Positions 31,242-41,590 of a stretch of 64,000 bases of DNA are shown here, one piece after another. The first letter of the stretch is position 1. The number at the start of each line of letters is the position of its first letter. The stretch lies in assembly GCA_016705575.1 (NCBI GenBank), contig JADIXX010000003.1:620001-684000 (forward strand). Reading direction: 5' to 3'. The translations under genes and the position numbers were made by a program. The notes under the pieces are model-generated. The model made no database searches. It saw only the letters and a program-made list of their open reading frames with translations, and had not been told where the DNA came from. The stretch comes from Candidatus Aalborgicola defluviihabitans. GTDB lineage: Bacteria; Pseudomonadota; Gammaproteobacteria; Burkholderiales; Burkholderiaceae_C.

Positions 31242-32960
31242 TCACCCAAACATGGGCAAGTTCAGGCCGTTGTCTTTGGCGCATTGCAAGGCCATGTCGT
31301 AGCCCGCATCGGCATGGCGCATCACGCCGGTGGCGGGGTCGTTGAACAGCACGCGGCCCAGGCGCTCGGCGGCTTCGGGCGTGCCGTCGGCCACGATCAC
31401 CACGCCGCTGTGCTGGCTGTAGCCCATGCCCACGCCACCGCCGTGGTGCAGGCTGACCCAGGTGGCGCCGCTGGCGGTGTTGAGCAGGGCGTTGAGCAGC
31501 GGCCAGTCGCTGACGGCGTCGCTGCCGTCCATCATGGCTTCGGTCTCGCGGTTGGGGCTGGCCACCGAGCCGCTGTCCAGGTGGTCGCGGCCAATCACGA
31601 TCGGGCCACTCAGCTTACCGCTTTGCACCATGGCGTTAAAGGCCAGGCCAGCCAAATGGCGCTCGCCCAGGCCAATCCAGCAGATGCGCGCAGGCAGGCC
31701 CTGGAAGGCGATGCGCTCTTGCGCCATATCCAGCCAGCGGTGCAGGTGGGCGTTGTCGGGGAACAGTTCTTTCATCTTGGCATCCGTTTTGCGGATGTCC
31801 TCGGGGTCGCCACTGAGCGCCACCCAGCGGAACGGCCCAACGCCCTTGCAAAACAGCGGGCGCACATAGGCCGGCACAAAACCGGGGTAGTCAAACGCGT
31901 TGGCCACGCCAAAGTCCTGGGCCACCTGGCGCAGGTTGTTGCCGTAGTCCACGGTGGGGATGCCCATGGCATGAAAGTCCAGCATGGCCCGCACGTGCAC
32001 CGCGCAGGACTCGCCCGCCGCTTGCGTGAGTGCGGCGTGCTGGGCCGGGTCTTGTTGCGCGGCCTTCCACTGTGCCACCGTCCAGCCACGCGGCAGGTAG
32101 CCGTTGATGGTGTCGTGGGCAGATGTCTGGTCGGTCACGATGTCGGGGCGCGCCAGTTTGGCGGCTTCGCCACCGGCCTGAGCCCGGCGTGCCAGCTCGG
32201 GCACGATGTCGGCCGCGTTGCCGCACAGGGCAATCGACACCGCCTTTTTCTCAGATGTGTACTTGGCAATGCGCGCCAGCGCGTCATCCAGATCAGTGGC
32301 TTGTTCGTCCACATAGCGGGTGCGCAGACGAAAGTCGATGGAGCTTTGCTGGCACTCGATATTGAGCGAGCAGGCACCGGCAAAGGTGGCGGCCAACGGT
32401 TGCGCACCACCCATGCCACCCAGCCCAGCGGTCAGCACCCAGCGCCCGGCCAGGCTGCCGTTGTAGTGCTGGCAGCCGGCCTCTACAAAGGTTTCGTACG
32501 TACCCTGCACAATGCCCTGGCTGCCAATGTAGATCCAGCTACCGGCCGTCATCTGGCCGTACATCATCAGGCCCTTGCGGTCCAGTGCATTGAAGTGTTC
32601 CCAGGTCGCCCACTTGGGCACCAGGTTGGAGTTGGCAATCAGCACGCGGGGCGCATCAGTGTGGGTGCGAAACACACCCACCGGCTTGCCGCTTTGGACC
32701 AGCAGGGTCTCGTTGGGTTGGAGCTTGCGCAGCGTGTCCAGAATGGCGTCAAACGCCGGCCAGTTGCGCGCCGCCTTGCCAATGCCGCCGTACACCACCA
32801 GGGCGTCGGGGTTCTCGGCCACTTCGGGGTCCAGGTTGTTTTGCAGCATGCGAAAGGCGGCTTCAATCTGCCAGTTGGCGCAGTGCAGTTCGGGCCCACG
32901 CGGTGCGCGCACGGGGCGGGCTTTGCTGTCAGACCAGCGGGTGGTAGCGGGGTTGGACAT
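31242..32960 (-). CDS. hutU: Urocanate hydratase
   Basis: This 572-residue protein converts urocanate to imidazolonepropionate using tightly bound NAD+. Typical motifs are [45 protein letters not shown] (NAD-binding) and [19 protein letters not shown]. The C-terminus has [15 protein letters not shown] with the catalytic region. Length is normal. GAGGAG lies before the ATG. It is the first gene of the leftward hutUH transcript, divergent from hutC. Confidence 0.97.
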   Translation of the reverse strand: MSNPATTRWSDSKARPVRAPRGPELHCANWQIEAAFRMLQNNLDPEVAENPDALVVYGGIGKAARNWPAFDAILDTLRKLQPNETLLVQSGKPVGVFRTHTDAPRVLIANSNLVPKWATWEHFNALDRKGLMMYGQMTAGSWIYIGSQGIVQGTYETFVEAGCQHYNGSLAGRWVLTAGLGGMGGAQPLAATFAGACSLNIECQQSSIDFRLRTRYVDEQATDLDDALARIAKYTSEKKAVSIALCGNAADIVPELARRAQAGGEAAKLARPDIVTDQTSAHDTINGYLPRGWTVAQWKAAQQDPAQHAALTQAAGESCAVHVRAMLDFHAMGIPTVDYGNNLRQVAQDFGVANAFDYPGFVPAYVRPLFCKGVGPFRWVALSGDPEDIRKTDAKMKELFPDNAHLHRWLDMAQERIAFQGLPARICWIGLGERHLAGLAFNAMVQSGKLSGPIVIGRDHLDSGSVASPNRETEAMMDGSDAVSDWPLLNALLNTASGATWVSLHHGGGVGMGYSQHSGVVIVADGTPEAAERLGRVLFNDPATGVMRHADAGYDMALQCAKDNGLNLPMFG

Positions 32961-33006
32961 GGCGATGCTCCTCGGGTGGCGTGTGGCAATGTGCGGCGGA
33001 TGTTAA

Positions 33007-33020
33007 CTTGTCTATACAAC
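33007..33020. promoter_or_regulatory. HutC-type operator in the hutU/hutC divergent promoter
   Basis: The inverted repeat TTGT-CTAT-ACAA (33008-33019, TTGTCTATACAA) resembles known HutC operators of the TTGTATATACAA type. It lies 47 bases before hutU and 60 bases before hutC, so one dimer could control both directions, released by urocanate. Confidence 0.65.
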
Positions 33021-33079
33021 TTGTGTCAACTGGGATAAGATGCAACCATCCCCACTTGGCGAGCACACCGCTCTGCACC

Positions 33080-33778
33080 ATGAAACCCGCCTACACCCAG
33101 GTCAAGGAATTTGTCCAGCAGCACATCAGCTCTGGCCAGTGGCGCCCGGGTGCCCCGGTGCCCAGCGAGGCCATGCTGATGCAGCAATTTGGCATCAGCC
33201 GCATGACGGTCAACCGTGCCCTGCGCGAACTCAGCGCCGAAGGCATGGTGACCCGGGTGCAGGGTTCGGGCACCTTTGTGGCCGAGCTGCACCGCATAGC
33301 CTCCAACCTGACCATTCGCGACATCCAGGAAGAAGTGCTGGAGCGCGGCCATGTGCACACCGCCCGGGTGCTGCTGTGCCACGCAGAGAAGGCCGGTGCC
33401 GAACTGGCGCGGTCACTGGGTTTGCGCAGCGGTGCCCGCGTGTTCCACAGCGTGCTGGTGCACCTGGAAAACGGCGTGCCCATTCAGTTTGAAGACCGCT
33501 ACGTCAACCCGGCTGCCGCACCGCATTACCTACAGACTGACTTCACCCAGACTACGCCCACGCGCCACCTGCTGACCGAGGCCCCGTTGACCGAGGCCAG
33601 TTACTCCATTGAGGCCGGCCTGCCCACGCTGGAGCAGGCCAAGCATTTGGGTATTGGCAAGCAGGAACCCTGCCTGGTACAGGTGCGGCGCACAGTGAGC
33701 GGTGCGCACGTGGCCAGTGTGGTGCGCCTGGTGTATCCCGGTTCGCGCTACAGCTTTGCGGGGAGTTTTCAAGCATGA
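33080..33778 (+). CDS. hutC: Histidine utilisation repressor HutC (GntR family)
   Basis: The 232-residue protein has a GntR winged helix (AYTQVKEFVQQHISSGQWRP, then SEAMLMQQFGISRMTVNRALRELSAEGMVTRVQGSGTFVAE) and a UTRA effector domain (about residues 90-230, with RVFHSVLVHLENGVPIQFEDRYVNP). HutC binds urocanate and represses hut genes. I chose the ATG at 33080 because the GntR domain starts there. It probably autoregulates through the site at 33007. Confidence 0.94.
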   Translation: MKPAYTQVKEFVQQHISSGQWRPGAPVPSEAMLMQQFGISRMTVNRALRELSAEGMVTRVQGSGTFVAELHRIASNLTIRDIQEEVLERGHVHTARVLLCHAEKAGAELARSLGLRSGARVFHSVLVHLENGVPIQFEDRYVNPAAAPHYLQTDFTQTTPTRHLLTEAPLTEASYSIEAGLPTLEQAKHLGIGKQEPCLVQVRRTVSGAHVASVVRLVYPGSRYSFAGSFQA

Positions 33779-33791
33779 ACGCCGCCACGCG

Positions 33792-33887
33792 GGAAGGCTG
33801 GGTGGCGCAGCGTTCTGCTCCGTGTCCTCCGCCCGCTATGCAGGCTCCCCCTTTACCTGCGCAGAACGCTGCGCCACCCAGCCTTCC
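33792..33887. repeat. 27-bp perfect inverted repeat between hutC and hutD
   Basis: The arms at 33792-33818 (GGAAGGCTGGGTGGCGCAGC... to TCTGC) and 33861-33887 are exact reverse complements over 27 bases, separated by 42 bases. There is no U-tract after it, so it is not a typical terminator. The hutD ribosome binding site AGGAGGT follows the right arm at once. Confidence 0.92.
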
Positions 33888-33899
33888 AGGAGGTGTGTG

Positions 33900-34487
33900 A
33901 TGAGTTGGCATGTTGTTCACCTAGCAGATGTTGCAGCCACGCAATGGCGCAATGGCGGGGGGCTGACGCGCGAGCTGGCGTCTGGACCTGCGGGTGCAGA
34001 TTGGCAGTGGCGCCTGTCGGTGGCCGAGGTGGCGGCAGATGGTCCGTTCTCGCGCTTCGAGGGCGTCACGCGCTGGTTTGCTGTGCTGCAGGGTGCTGGT
34101 GTGGTGCTGCGGGTGCAAACGCCATCCGACACCGCAACCCCCGGTGCCACGACGCACCGCCTCACCGTGCATGACGCCCCCCTGTGCTTTGACGGTGCCG
34201 CGGCCACCGACTGCCAACTGATTGATGGCCCCACCCAGGATTTCAACCTCATGCTGCGCCACGCCTGTCTGCCCGCGCGCATGGTGCGCGTCCACGCGAA
34301 CGCCGAGGAGTTGGTGCATGCTAGCAAATTTGTAGCTGTATACGCAATTTCCACGAGGGCTAGCGTCCGATTTAATGCAGAAGAACTGTACGTACCACCG
34401 GCCACGCTGGTGTGGCGCCATGTCACCAAGGCTGCTACGGTGCGCATTGCGTGCGAGCATGCGCTGTGGATGGAGTGGAGCGCATGA
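33900..34487 (+). CDS. hutD: HutD family protein
   Basis: This 195-residue cupin-like protein has the HutD opening [15 protein letters not shown] and continues [30 protein letters not shown] later [12 protein letters not shown] is also typical. HutD is thought to limit hut expression or protect from over-accumulation of urocanate; it has no known enzymatic step. Residues about 141-157 are encoded by a copy of the 49-bp repeat (34320-34368), which has not broken the frame. ATGA overlap with hutI shows coupling. Confidence 0.9.
   Translation: MSWHVVHLADVAATQWRNGGGLTRELASGPAGADWQWRLSVAEVAADGPFSRFEGVTRWFAVLQGAGVVLRVQTPSDTATPGATTHRLTVHDAPLCFDGAAATDCQLIDGPTQDFNLMLRHACLPARMVRVHANAEELVHASKFVAVYAISTRASVRFNAEELYVPPATLVWRHVTKAATVRIACEHALWMEWSA
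34320..34368 (+). repeat. 49-bp interspersed repeat, copy 4 (inside hutD)
   Basis: It begins GCTAGCAAATTTGTAGC and ends TCCACGAGGGCTAGCGTCC. It lies in frame in the C-terminal part of hutD, encoding about [16 protein letters not shown]. Confidence 0.83.
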
Positions 34488-35710
34488 GCATGCACGCTGC
34501 CATTCAAATCTGGACCCATTGCCGCGCCGCCACCTTGGCTGCCGGTGCAACCACGCCCTATGGCCTGATCGAAGACGCTGCTCTGGTGGTGCAGGGCGAC
34601 ACACTGGCCTGGGTGGGCGCCCGTGCCGACCTGCCCGCTAACCTGCGCGCGCGCTGCACGGCAGAGCACGATGCGGGCGGGGCTTTGGTGACCCCCGGCC
34701 TGATCGACTGCCACACGCATCTGGTGTATGGCGGCAACCGCGCCCACGAGTTTGAGCTGCGCCTGCAAGGTGCCAGCTACGAGGAAATTGCCCAGAGTGG
34801 CGGCGGCATCGTCTCTACCGTGCAGGCCACGCGCGCTGCCTCAGCGGGCGAACTGCAAGCCGCCAGCGGCCAGCGATTGCAGCGTCTGATGGGCGAGGGC
34901 GTGACCACCATTGAAATCAAATCGGGCTACGGCCTGTCCCTGGAGCATGAACGCAAGTGCCTACAGGTGGCCCGCACGCTGGGCGCCACACATGCGGTGG
35001 ATGTGCGCACCGCATTTTTGGGCGCGCACGCCGTGCCGCCTGAATACACGGGCCAGACCGACGCCTATGTAGACGCCGTGTTGCAAATGCTGCCCACGCT
35101 GCATGCAGAAGGCTTGGTAGACGCGGTGGATGGCTTTTGCGAGCGCATTGCCTTTAGCCCTGCACAGATCGCGCGCGTGTTTGCCGCCGCCAAAGACTTG
35201 GGGCTGCCGGTCAAGCTGCATGCCGAGCAGTTGAGCGACAGCGGCGGCGCGCAACTGGCAGCGCGTTTTGGTGCGCTGAGTTGCGACCACCTGGAGTGGT
35301 TGTCGGACGCCGGCGCGCAGGCCATGGCGCAGGCTGGCACGGTGGCGGTGCTGCTGCCCGGTGCCTTTTATTTTTTGCGTGAAACCAAACTGCCGCCCAT
35401 TGCACTCTTGCGCCAGCACGGCGTGCCCATGGCCATTTCCACCGACAGCAATCCAGGCAGCTCGCCCTGCACGTCGCTGCTGTTGATGCTCAACATGGCC
35501 TGCACGCTGTTTCGGCTCACGCCGGAAGAGGCACTGGCCGGCGTCACGCGCCACGCGGCACAGGCGCTGGGTCTGCGTGACCGCGGCCAACTGCTAGCGG
35601 GGCTGCGGGCCGATTTTGTGCTGTGGAATGTTCAGCACCCCGCCGAGCTGGCCTATGCGCTGGGAGCCAACCCGCACAGTCAGACCATCTTCCAAGGACA
35701 GGTGCTATGA
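34484..35710 (+). CDS. hutI: Imidazolonepropionase
   Basis: This 408-residue amidohydrolase opens imidazolonepropionate to formimidoylglutamate. Metal site HTH is in [23 protein letters not shown], further ligands in [14 protein letters not shown], and the Asp in [12 protein letters not shown]. The chosen ATG at 34484 overlaps the hutD stop; an upstream extension of 24 codons is unlikely. ATGA overlap with hutG follows. It is the central gene of the rightward hutC-D-I-G-F unit. Confidence 0.96.
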   Translation: MSMHAAIQIWTHCRAATLAAGATTPYGLIEDAALVVQGDTLAWVGARADLPANLRARCTAEHDAGGALVTPGLIDCHTHLVYGGNRAHEFELRLQGASYEEIAQSGGGIVSTVQATRAASAGELQAASGQRLQRLMGEGVTTIEIKSGYGLSLEHERKCLQVARTLGATHAVDVRTAFLGAHAVPPEYTGQTDAYVDAVLQMLPTLHAEGLVDAVDGFCERIAFSPAQIARVFAAAKDLGLPVKLHAEQLSDSGGAQLAARFGALSCDHLEWLSDAGAQAMAQAGTVAVLLPGAFYFLRETKLPPIALLRQHGVPMAISTDSNPGSSPCTSLLLMLNMACTLFRLTPEEALAGVTRHAAQALGLRDRGQLLAGLRADFVLWNVQHPAELAYALGANPHSQTIFQGQVL

Positions 35711-36534
35711 ACACCATCCCCACCCACAAAGAGCCCACCTGCACCCTGCAACAGGGCCGTGTGCCGCTGTTGGTGAGCATGCCGCACATCGGCACGGCCA
35801 TCGCGCCCGACCTGCGCGCCCACTACATGCCGCGTGCCCTGCAGGTAGAAGACACCGACTGGCACCTGGAGCGCCTCTACAACTTTTTGGGGGAACTGGG
35901 TGCCAGTGTGCTCACGCCCACCTTGTCTCGCTATGTGATCGACCTGAACCGTCCGCCCGACGATGCGCCCATGTACCCCGGTGCGTCCAACACTGAGTTG
36001 TGCCCCACGCGCTTCTTCACCGGCGAGCCGCTGTACCAGGAGGGCCAGGCACCCGATGTGCAGGCGCGCGCCCTGCGCCGCGCGCGCTACTGGCAGCCCT
36101 ACCACGACGCCTTGACTTCCGAGCTGGCGCGCTTGAAGGCCCAGCACGGCTTTGTGCTGCTGTGGGATGCGCACAGCATCCGCTCAGAAATCCCCTGGCT
36201 GTTTGAGGGCCGCCTGCCAGACCTGAGCATTGGCACGGCCAATGGTGCCAGTGCCGATGCGCGCATTGCACAGGCGGCCCTGCAGGCTTGTGCCGCCCAC
36301 CCCACCGTGAGCAGTGTGCTCAATGGCCGCTTCAAGGGTGGTTACATCACGCGGCACTACGGCCAGCCCCACAACGGCGTGCACGCCATCCAGCTGGAGA
36401 TGTGCCAGAACCTGTATATGCAGGAAGCCCCGCCATTCCACTACGCAGAAGCACGGGCCGCCACCATCCAGCCGGTATTGAAGGAAATGGTCGCCAGCTC
36501 TCTGGCTGCTTGCAGGAGTTGCTATGAAAAATGA
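35707..36534 (+). CDS. hutG: N-formylglutamate deformylase
   Basis: This 275-residue enzyme hydrolyses N-formylglutamate to glutamate and formate. Hallmarks are [79 protein letters not shown] and [12 protein letters not shown]. Together with HutF this defines the five-step (formate-yielding) histidine pathway, not the four-step formamide route. It overlaps hutI by ATGA and hutF by 11 bases. Confidence 0.95.
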   Translation: MNTIPTHKEPTCTLQQGRVPLLVSMPHIGTAIAPDLRAHYMPRALQVEDTDWHLERLYNFLGELGASVLTPTLSRYVIDLNRPPDDAPMYPGASNTELCPTRFFTGEPLYQEGQAPDVQARALRRARYWQPYHDALTSELARLKAQHGFVLLWDAHSIRSEIPWLFEGRLPDLSIGTANGASADARIAQAALQACAAHPTVSSVLNGRFKGGYITRHYGQPHNGVHAIQLEMCQNLYMQEAPPFHYAEARAATIQPVLKEMVASSLAACRSCYEK

Positions 36535-37903
36535 AGCGCAACCGTTCTTTGCCCGCCAAGCCTGGGTTGCCGGGGCATGGGCACGCGATGTGCTGCTGGG
36601 CGTATCCAGCGACGGCCACTGGAACCGGGTGGAGCCGCACTGCACTGCTGCCGAGCAGGCCAGTGCCATCCAACTGGCCGGTCCGGTGCTGCCCGGTGTC
36701 GTCAATGCGCACAGCCATGCCTTTCAGCGTGCCATCGTCGGTCTGACCGAGCGGCGCACCCGTGGCGCGGGAGCGGACGATGATTTTTGGAGCTGGCGCG
36801 ACCGTATGTATTCAGCCGCCAACTGCATCACGCCGCAGCAATTGGAAACCATTGCCAGCCAGCTCTATGCCGAACTGCTGGCCGGTGGCTACACCCAGGT
36901 CTGCGAATTCCACTATCTGCACAACGCACTGGGTGGCGCGCCCTATGCCGATGTGGCCGAGATGTCGCTGGCCCTGGTGCGGGCCGCGCGGCGTACCGGC
37001 ATGGGGCTCACGCTACTGCCCACGCTCTATATGCGCGCCGGCTTTGCGGACGCCGCGCTGCGGCCAGACCAGCGGCGCTTTGCCTCCACGCCAGACAGCA
37101 TTGCGCGCATGGTGGAAGACCTGCAGCGCCACACGCAAAACGATGCCAACATCAACGTGGGCGTGGCCTTGCATTCGCTGCGTGCCGTCAGCCCTGCGGC
37201 GGTTAAAGAGTTGGCGGCCTACGCCCGGCAAGCCCAATTGCCGGTGCACATCCACATTGCCGAACAAACCCAAGAGGTGGACGAATGCCTGGTCCATACC
37301 GGCCTGCGCCCCATTGAATGGCTACTGGAGCATGTGGAAGTGGATGCGCGCTGGAACCTGGTGCACGCCACCCACGCCACACGCGACGAACTGGCGGGTG
37401 TGCAGGCACGCGGCGCTGCCATCGTCATTTGCCCAGCCACCGAAGCCAACCTGGGCGATGGTGTGTTTGACCTGGCGGGCTACGCCGCCGTGAAAGGCGC
37501 GTGGTCGATTGGTTCGGACAGCCACGTTACCCGGCGCTGGAGCGAAGAACTGCGGCTGCTGGAGTATTCGCAGCGCCTGACCCAACGCAAGCGCAACCGG
37601 GCGGCACAGTGGCTGGGGGCAGAAAGCAGTGCGGCGGCCCTGTTGGAGGCGGCGCTGCGCGGTGGCCACAACGCCACCGGCTTGCCTGTGCGCGGCATTG
37701 CAGTCGGCCAGCGGGCGGATTTTTGCGTGCTGGACGCCAATGCGCCCTCGCTGTTGGGCATGCCAGCGGACCATGTGCTGGACGCTTTGGTTTTTTCCAG
37801 CCCGGACGCGCGCTTTGCATCGGTCCACGTAGGTGGTCAACCGGCTGCGTTGGGGAACGATGCACAGTTTGCGCAAGCCATGCACGCCCTGTGGGGCGGG
37901 TAG
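36524..37903 (+). CDS. hutF: Formimidoylglutamate deiminase
   Basis: This 459-residue amidohydrolase converts N-formimidoylglutamate to N-formylglutamate plus ammonia. Zinc ligands are in [44 protein letters not shown] and [10 protein letters not shown]. The start lies inside the end of hutG. It closes the hut operon; only 17 bases separate it from the VF530 gene, which may be read through. Confidence 0.95.
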   Translation: MKNEAQPFFARQAWVAGAWARDVLLGVSSDGHWNRVEPHCTAAEQASAIQLAGPVLPGVVNAHSHAFQRAIVGLTERRTRGAGADDDFWSWRDRMYSAANCITPQQLETIASQLYAELLAGGYTQVCEFHYLHNALGGAPYADVAEMSLALVRAARRTGMGLTLLPTLYMRAGFADAALRPDQRRFASTPDSIARMVEDLQRHTQNDANINVGVALHSLRAVSPAAVKELAAYARQAQLPVHIHIAEQTQEVDECLVHTGLRPIEWLLEHVEVDARWNLVHATHATRDELAGVQARGAAIVICPATEANLGDGVFDLAGYAAVKGAWSIGSDSHVTRRWSEELRLLEYSQRLTQRKRNRAAQWLGAESSAAALLEAALRGGHNATGLPVRGIAVGQRADFCVLDANAPSLLGMPADHVLDALVFSSPDARFASVHVGGQPAALGNDAQFAQAMHALWGG

Positions 37904-37920
37904 GGGACAATGGCGCTGCC

Positions 37921-38184
37921 ATGAGCGACAACCTGCCTGCCCCCACCCCACCACAGCCCCGCAACCCCCTGCACGGTTTGACGCTGGAAGCCATCGTGAC
38001 TGCGCTGGCTGCGCACTACGGTTGGGACGAATTGGGCGTGCGCATTCCGGTGCGCTGCTTCACGCACGAACCCAGCGTAGCCTCCAGCCTGAAGTTTTTG
38101 CGCAAAACGCCCTGGGCGCGCGAGAAAGTGGAAGGGCTGTATCTTTTTATGCTTCGCGAAGCCCGCCGCCAGGGACATGCCTGA
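37921..38184 (+). CDS. VF530 family (DUF2132) protein
   Basis: This 87-residue protein matches VF530/DUF2132 by [62 protein letters not shown]530 proteins are small helical folds related to a DNA-binding module and have no defined role. It follows hutF closely, overlaps slyX by 8 bases, and probably forms its own two-gene unit. Confidence 0.9.
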   Translation: MSDNLPAPTPPQPRNPLHGLTLEAIVTALAAHYGWDELGVRIPVRCFTHEPSVASSLKFLRKTPWAREKVEGLYLFMLREARRQGHA

Positions 38185-38416
38185 TATGCCACACCCATCC
38201 CCTGCCAACGACGTCACCGACCAGCGCCTGACCGATCTGGAGATCAAGGTCAGTTTTCAGGAAGACCTGCTGGACCAACTCAACACCATCATCGTGCGCC
38301 AGCAGCAGCACATTGACCTCTTGCTGCGCGAAGTGCGCCAACTGCGCGAGCAGGCGCCAGAAGGCACCGGTCAGCGCTTTACCCAGGCGCATGAGGAATT
38401 GCCCCCGCATTATTGA
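38177..38416 (+). CDS. slyX: SlyX family protein
   Basis: This 79-residue coiled-coil protein has [43 protein letters not shown] and ends LPPHY, as SlyX proteins do. The function of SlyX is unknown. ATG 38177 or 38186 could both serve as start; I give the longer. A strong hairpin terminator follows. Confidence 0.9.
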   Translation: MPDMPHPSPANDVTDQRLTDLEIKVSFQEDLLDQLNTIIVRQQQHIDLLLREVRQLREQAPEGTGQRFTQAHEELPPHY

Positions 38417-38442
38417 GAGCACTGCGACTGTTGCGCGCGTTA

Positions 38443-38478
38443 AAAAGCCCCGCAAACGGCACGCCGTGCGGGGCTTTT
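38443..38478. terminator. Bidirectional rho-independent terminator
   Basis: AAAAGCCCCGCA and TGCGGGGCTTTT form a 12-bp stem with a 12-base loop. A-rich and T-rich flanks on both sides let it end slyX transcription rightward and the Ala/Lys-rich gene leftward. Confidence 0.92.
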
Positions 38479-38494
38479 GAGAAGCGCGGTGCGC

Positions 38495-38830
38495 TTATTG
38501 GGCCATTGTTGCTGCCTTGGCCTGTTTCTTGGTGGCATGGGCGGCAGCGCGGTCCTTGCGGGCTTGGGCTTTGTCAGCCTTAAGCTGTGCTTTGTCTGCC
38601 TTGATGGTGTCGGCCGGGGCCTTGGCGGTCTTGTCAGCAGTCAGCTTTTCCTTGTCGGCCTTGATAGCTGCCTTGTCGGCAGTAGTGACAGGTGACTTGG
38701 CGGCAGGTGCTATAGCGGGCGTGGGTGTTGCCGCAGCTGCAGGGGCAGGGGCAGCCGGTGCCTGCGCGAAAGCGCCCAGTGAGAACAGGCTGGCGATCAG
38801 GGCAGTAGCGGTCAGGGTCTTGAGTTTCAT
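38495..38830 (-). CDS. Ala/Lys-rich exported protein
   Basis: This 111-residue protein has a clear signal peptide (MKLKTLTATALIASLF, cleavage after AFAQ). The mature part is an Ala/Pro linker followed by imperfect repeats of the type ADKAxIKADK, ADKTAK and ADKAQLKADKAQ. It is highly basic with no cysteines. It could bind polyanions at the envelope or act as a histone-like protein, but the signal peptide argues for export; no function can be assigned. It is monocistronic, between the terminator and a divergent AraC gene. Confidence 0.75.
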   Translation of the reverse strand: MKLKTLTATALIASLFSLGAFAQAPAAPAPAAAATPTPAIAPAAKSPVTTADKAAIKADKEKLTADKTAKAPADTIKADKAQLKADKAQARKDRAAAHATKKQAKAATMAQ

Positions 38831-38977
38831 GGTGTACCTTTCAGCGGTGGTTAATACCTACCCACAACGACACCACAATGCCCAGAGTTGACCGCTGTGT
38901 GCGCGGTGCGTGTAAAGGTCTGTAAAGCGCGGGGTTGTCGCCCCGTCATCCGGCTTTGGTTACCATTCCTACTCATC

Positions 38978-39805
38978 ATGCAAGGCGTACCCGACTATTT
39001 CGACTGCCCTTCCGACCGCGCCGAGTTTCGCGCGGTGGCGGGGCGCGCCGGCGTCGAACTGTATCGGGCGCACATCGTGCACCACACCTTTGAGCCGCAT
39101 ACGCATGATGCCTATGGTTTTGGTGTCATCGAGCAGGGCGTTGAGCGCTTTCGTTACAAGGGCAGTGACCACCTGGCGCCGTCTGATTCCATTGTGTTCA
39201 TGCACCCCGATGTGCTGCACACCGGGCGCGCCGAGACAGACGGCGGCTGGCGGTATCGGATGATTTATATCGACCCCACTGTGCTGGCCGACATTGCCGG
39301 CGACGCGGGTTGGTGGTTTGATGAGACCGTGGTTGAGCGGGATCGCCCGCGTGCCAAACACCTGACGCGCTTGCTAAAGGCGCTGTGGCAGGTGCAAGAC
39401 CCCCTGGTGTTCGATGGGCTGCTGTCGCAACTTGTCGAGGGACTAAGCCCTTACGCTCGACGTCAGTCCAGTGCGCAACACCAGTCAGAACGACGTTTTG
39501 CCAACGTTATTGATTACATGCAGGCCCATCTGGGGGAGCGCATTGTGCTGGAAGATCTGGCAAGCGTGGCGGGCTTAAGCCCTTTTCATTTCCTGCGCCA
39601 GTTTCAGGCACAGTACCACGTCACGCCGCACCAGATGTTGATGGCGCGGCGTTTGTATGCCGCCAAACAGTGGCTGGCCCAGGGTGTGGCACCGGCCCAG
39701 GTCGCGGCGCAGGCTGGGCTCACCGACCAGTCCCATCTGACGCGAGCGTTTACCCAGCGCTACGGTGTGACGCCTGGGCGCTACCAAGCTCAGGTTACGC
39801 GCTAA
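38978..39805 (+). CDS. AraC family transcriptional regulator
   Basis: This 275-residue regulator has an N-terminal cupin-type sensing domain (FEPHTHDAYGFGVIEQGVERF) and a C-terminal pair of helix-turn-helix motifs (ERIVLEDLASVAGLSPFHFLRQF; VAAQAGLTDQSHLTRAFTQRYGVTPGRY). It lies 99 bases upstream of, and codirectional with, the EamA exporter, which it probably controls, as in many similar pairs. The inner ATG at 38978 fits the domain start. Confidence 0.9.
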   Translation: MQGVPDYFDCPSDRAEFRAVAGRAGVELYRAHIVHHTFEPHTHDAYGFGVIEQGVERFRYKGSDHLAPSDSIVFMHPDVLHTGRAETDGGWRYRMIYIDPTVLADIAGDAGWWFDETVVERDRPRAKHLTRLLKALWQVQDPLVFDGLLSQLVEGLSPYARRQSSAQHQSERRFANVIDYMQAHLGERIVLEDLASVAGLSPFHFLRQFQAQYHVTPHQMLMARRLYAAKQWLAQGVAPAQVAAQAGLTDQSHLTRAFTQRYGVTPGRYQAQVTR

Positions 39806-39904
39806 CCGTTGGCCAACGGCAATTTCGTACCCACAGCAATCTGGTACAAGACGCGCTCGCCTTTTCGCGGGACACTGCCAACTATCCAATGAGAAGGTGA
39901 GTCC

Positions 39905-40876
39905 ATGTTGACAGGTATCGCGTTCGCCCTGGCCGCAGGGGTCATGTGGGGGCTGGTTTTTGTCGGGCCGTTGCTGCTGCCGGAGTACCCGGCGGCGCTG
40001 CAGACGTTTGGCCGCTATTTGGCGTTTGGCCTGATTGCCATTCCCCTGGCCTGGCTGGACCGTGTTGAACTGCGGCGGATGACCCGTGCAGATTGGCGGG
40101 AAGCGCTCAAGCTGGGCGCCATTGGCAACGTACTGTATTACCTGTGTCTGGCCAGTGCCATCCAACGGGCGGGCGGGCCGATGCCCACCATGATCATCGG
40201 CACCTTGCCGGTAGTGATCTCCATTAGCGCGAACCTGCTCAACCATGAGCGCGACGGCCGTCTGCCGTGGAGCCGCTTGGCCCCCTGTTTAGCGGTTATT
40301 TTGGCTGGCTTGGCTTGCGTGAACCAAGTCGAGTTGGCGGCACTGGCAGCGGAACCCGGTTCCGACTATGCGCGGTATGGCAGCGGCGCATTGCTGGCCT
40401 TTGGGGCCGTAGCATGCTGGACTTGGTATCCCCTGCGCAATGCCAACTGGCTGCGTGACCACCCAGGGCGCAAGCCGCGAGCTTGGGCCACAGCCCAGGG
40501 GCTAGCTACGCTGCCACTGGCGCTTGTCGGGTATGTGGCTTTTTGGGGCTGGTCGGCGGCCACCAGTAATCCGTTTCCCATGCCATTCGGCCCGCGGCCT
40601 TGGGCCTTTGTTGGTCTGATGCTGGCCATTGGGTTGTTTGCCTCCTGGCTGGGTACACAGTGCTGGAACGAGGCCAGCCAGCGCCTGCCCACGGCGCTGG
40701 TCGGCCAGTTGATTGTGTTTGAAACGTTGTCGGCGCTGACCTATGCCTACCTGCTGCGCGGCCAATGGCCGCAAACCTTGACCCTGGTGGGCGTGGCGCT
40801 GCTGCTGGTGGGTGTGGCGTGGGCGGTGCGCATCAAACCCGAATACGCAGTGCCGCCAGCAGGAATGGCCCCGTAG
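39905..40876 (+). CDS. EamA/DMT family transporter
   Basis: This 323-residue protein has ten predicted helices and two EamA repeats (GIAFALAAGVMWGLVFVGP; SGALLAFGAVACWTWYPLRN). The family exports amino acids or other small metabolites; the substrate is unknown. AAGGTGAG upstream of ATG 39905 is the likely ribosome binding site. It follows the AraC regulator and converges on the GST gene. Confidence 0.88.
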   Translation: MLTGIAFALAAGVMWGLVFVGPLLLPEYPAALQTFGRYLAFGLIAIPLAWLDRVELRRMTRADWREALKLGAIGNVLYYLCLASAIQRAGGPMPTMIIGTLPVVISISANLLNHERDGRLPWSRLAPCLAVILAGLACVNQVELAALAAEPGSDYARYGSGALLAFGAVACWTWYPLRNANWLRDHPGRKPRAWATAQGLATLPLALVGYVAFWGWSAATSNPFPMPFGPRPWAFVGLMLAIGLFASWLGTQCWNEASQRLPTALVGQLIVFETLSALTYAYLLRGQWPQTLTLVGVALLLVGVAWAVRIKPEYAVPPAGMAP

Positions 40877-40894
40877 CGTACCGCGGGCCATTGG

Positions 40895-41590
40895 CTAGGG
40901 TCGCGTGTCGGGCGCGGGCGTGGTTGGCACACCCTGGTCCAATGCAACCTGGTGCTGGATGGCCATGGCCTTTTGAAATGCCGGACGCTGTTGCAAACGT
41001 GCCCAGTACGTTGCTACAGCGGGTGTGAACTGTGAACCCAAACCCAGATGAACGGCCAGCATCAGCGCATAGCCCACGGCTACATCAGCGGCTGTAAAGC
41101 GGCCGGCACATAGGTAAGCCTGCTTTTGCACAGCGGCATCTACAGCGCGCAGTCGGGCCAGAAACCAGCGGCTGTAGTCGTCAGCCACTTGGGGCTGCTT
41201 GCGCTCGGGCGGCTCAAAGTGGGTGTAGCGCAGCACCAGGGTTTGTGGAAAAGTGAGAGTGGCATCCCCCATGTGCAGCCAGTTGAGGTAGGGACCATAG
41301 GCATCCTCGTTGGAGGTTACATCCAGCACGCCAGGGCTGTGGCGCGCGGCCAGGTACTGGCAGATGGCACTGGACTCGGTCATGCGAATGTCACCATCGA
41401 CCAGCAAAGGCACGGTGCCCAACGGGTTTTCCTGCAGGAATGAGCGGGCCAGGGCGCGCGGCGGAAAGGGCAGCATGCGCAACTGGTAGGGCAGCCCCAG
41501 TTCCTCCAACAGCCACAAGGGCCGAAACGAGCGGGCACTGACGCAGTGATAAAGGGTAATCACGTGGGGTTCTCCAGGGGCGGCATTCAA
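40895..41590 (-). CDS. Glutathione S-transferase family protein
   Basis: This 231-residue protein has the thioredoxin-like N-terminal domain (ITLYHCVSARSFRPLWLLEELGLPYQL; NPLGTVPLLVDGDIRMTESSAICQYLA, with the cis-Pro and the glutathione Glu-Ser pair) and the helical C-terminal domain ending FTAADVAVGYALMLA. Substrate unknown. It overlaps the GH15 gene by 4 bases and is transcribed with it. Confidence 0.92.
   Translation of the reverse strand: MNAAPGEPHVITLYHCVSARSFRPLWLLEELGLPYQLRMLPFPPRALARSFLQENPLGTVPLLVDGDIRMTESSAICQYLAARHSPGVLDVTSNEDAYGPYLNWLHMGDATLTFPQTLVLRYTHFEPPERKQPQVADDYSRWFLARLRAVDAAVQKQAYLCAGRFTAADVAVGYALMLAVHLGLGSQFTPAVATYWARLQQRPAFQKAMAIQHQVALDQGVPTTPAPDTRP

Noticed and set aside
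31182..33038. 618-codon open frame on the plus strand opposite hutU
   Set aside because: It is the antisense shadow of hutU in high-GC DNA; composition is unnatural and the hutU match is certain.
33792..33887. Hairpin considered as a rho-independent terminator
   Set aside because: The loop is 42 bases, there is no U-tract, and the next gene's ribosome binding site follows directly.
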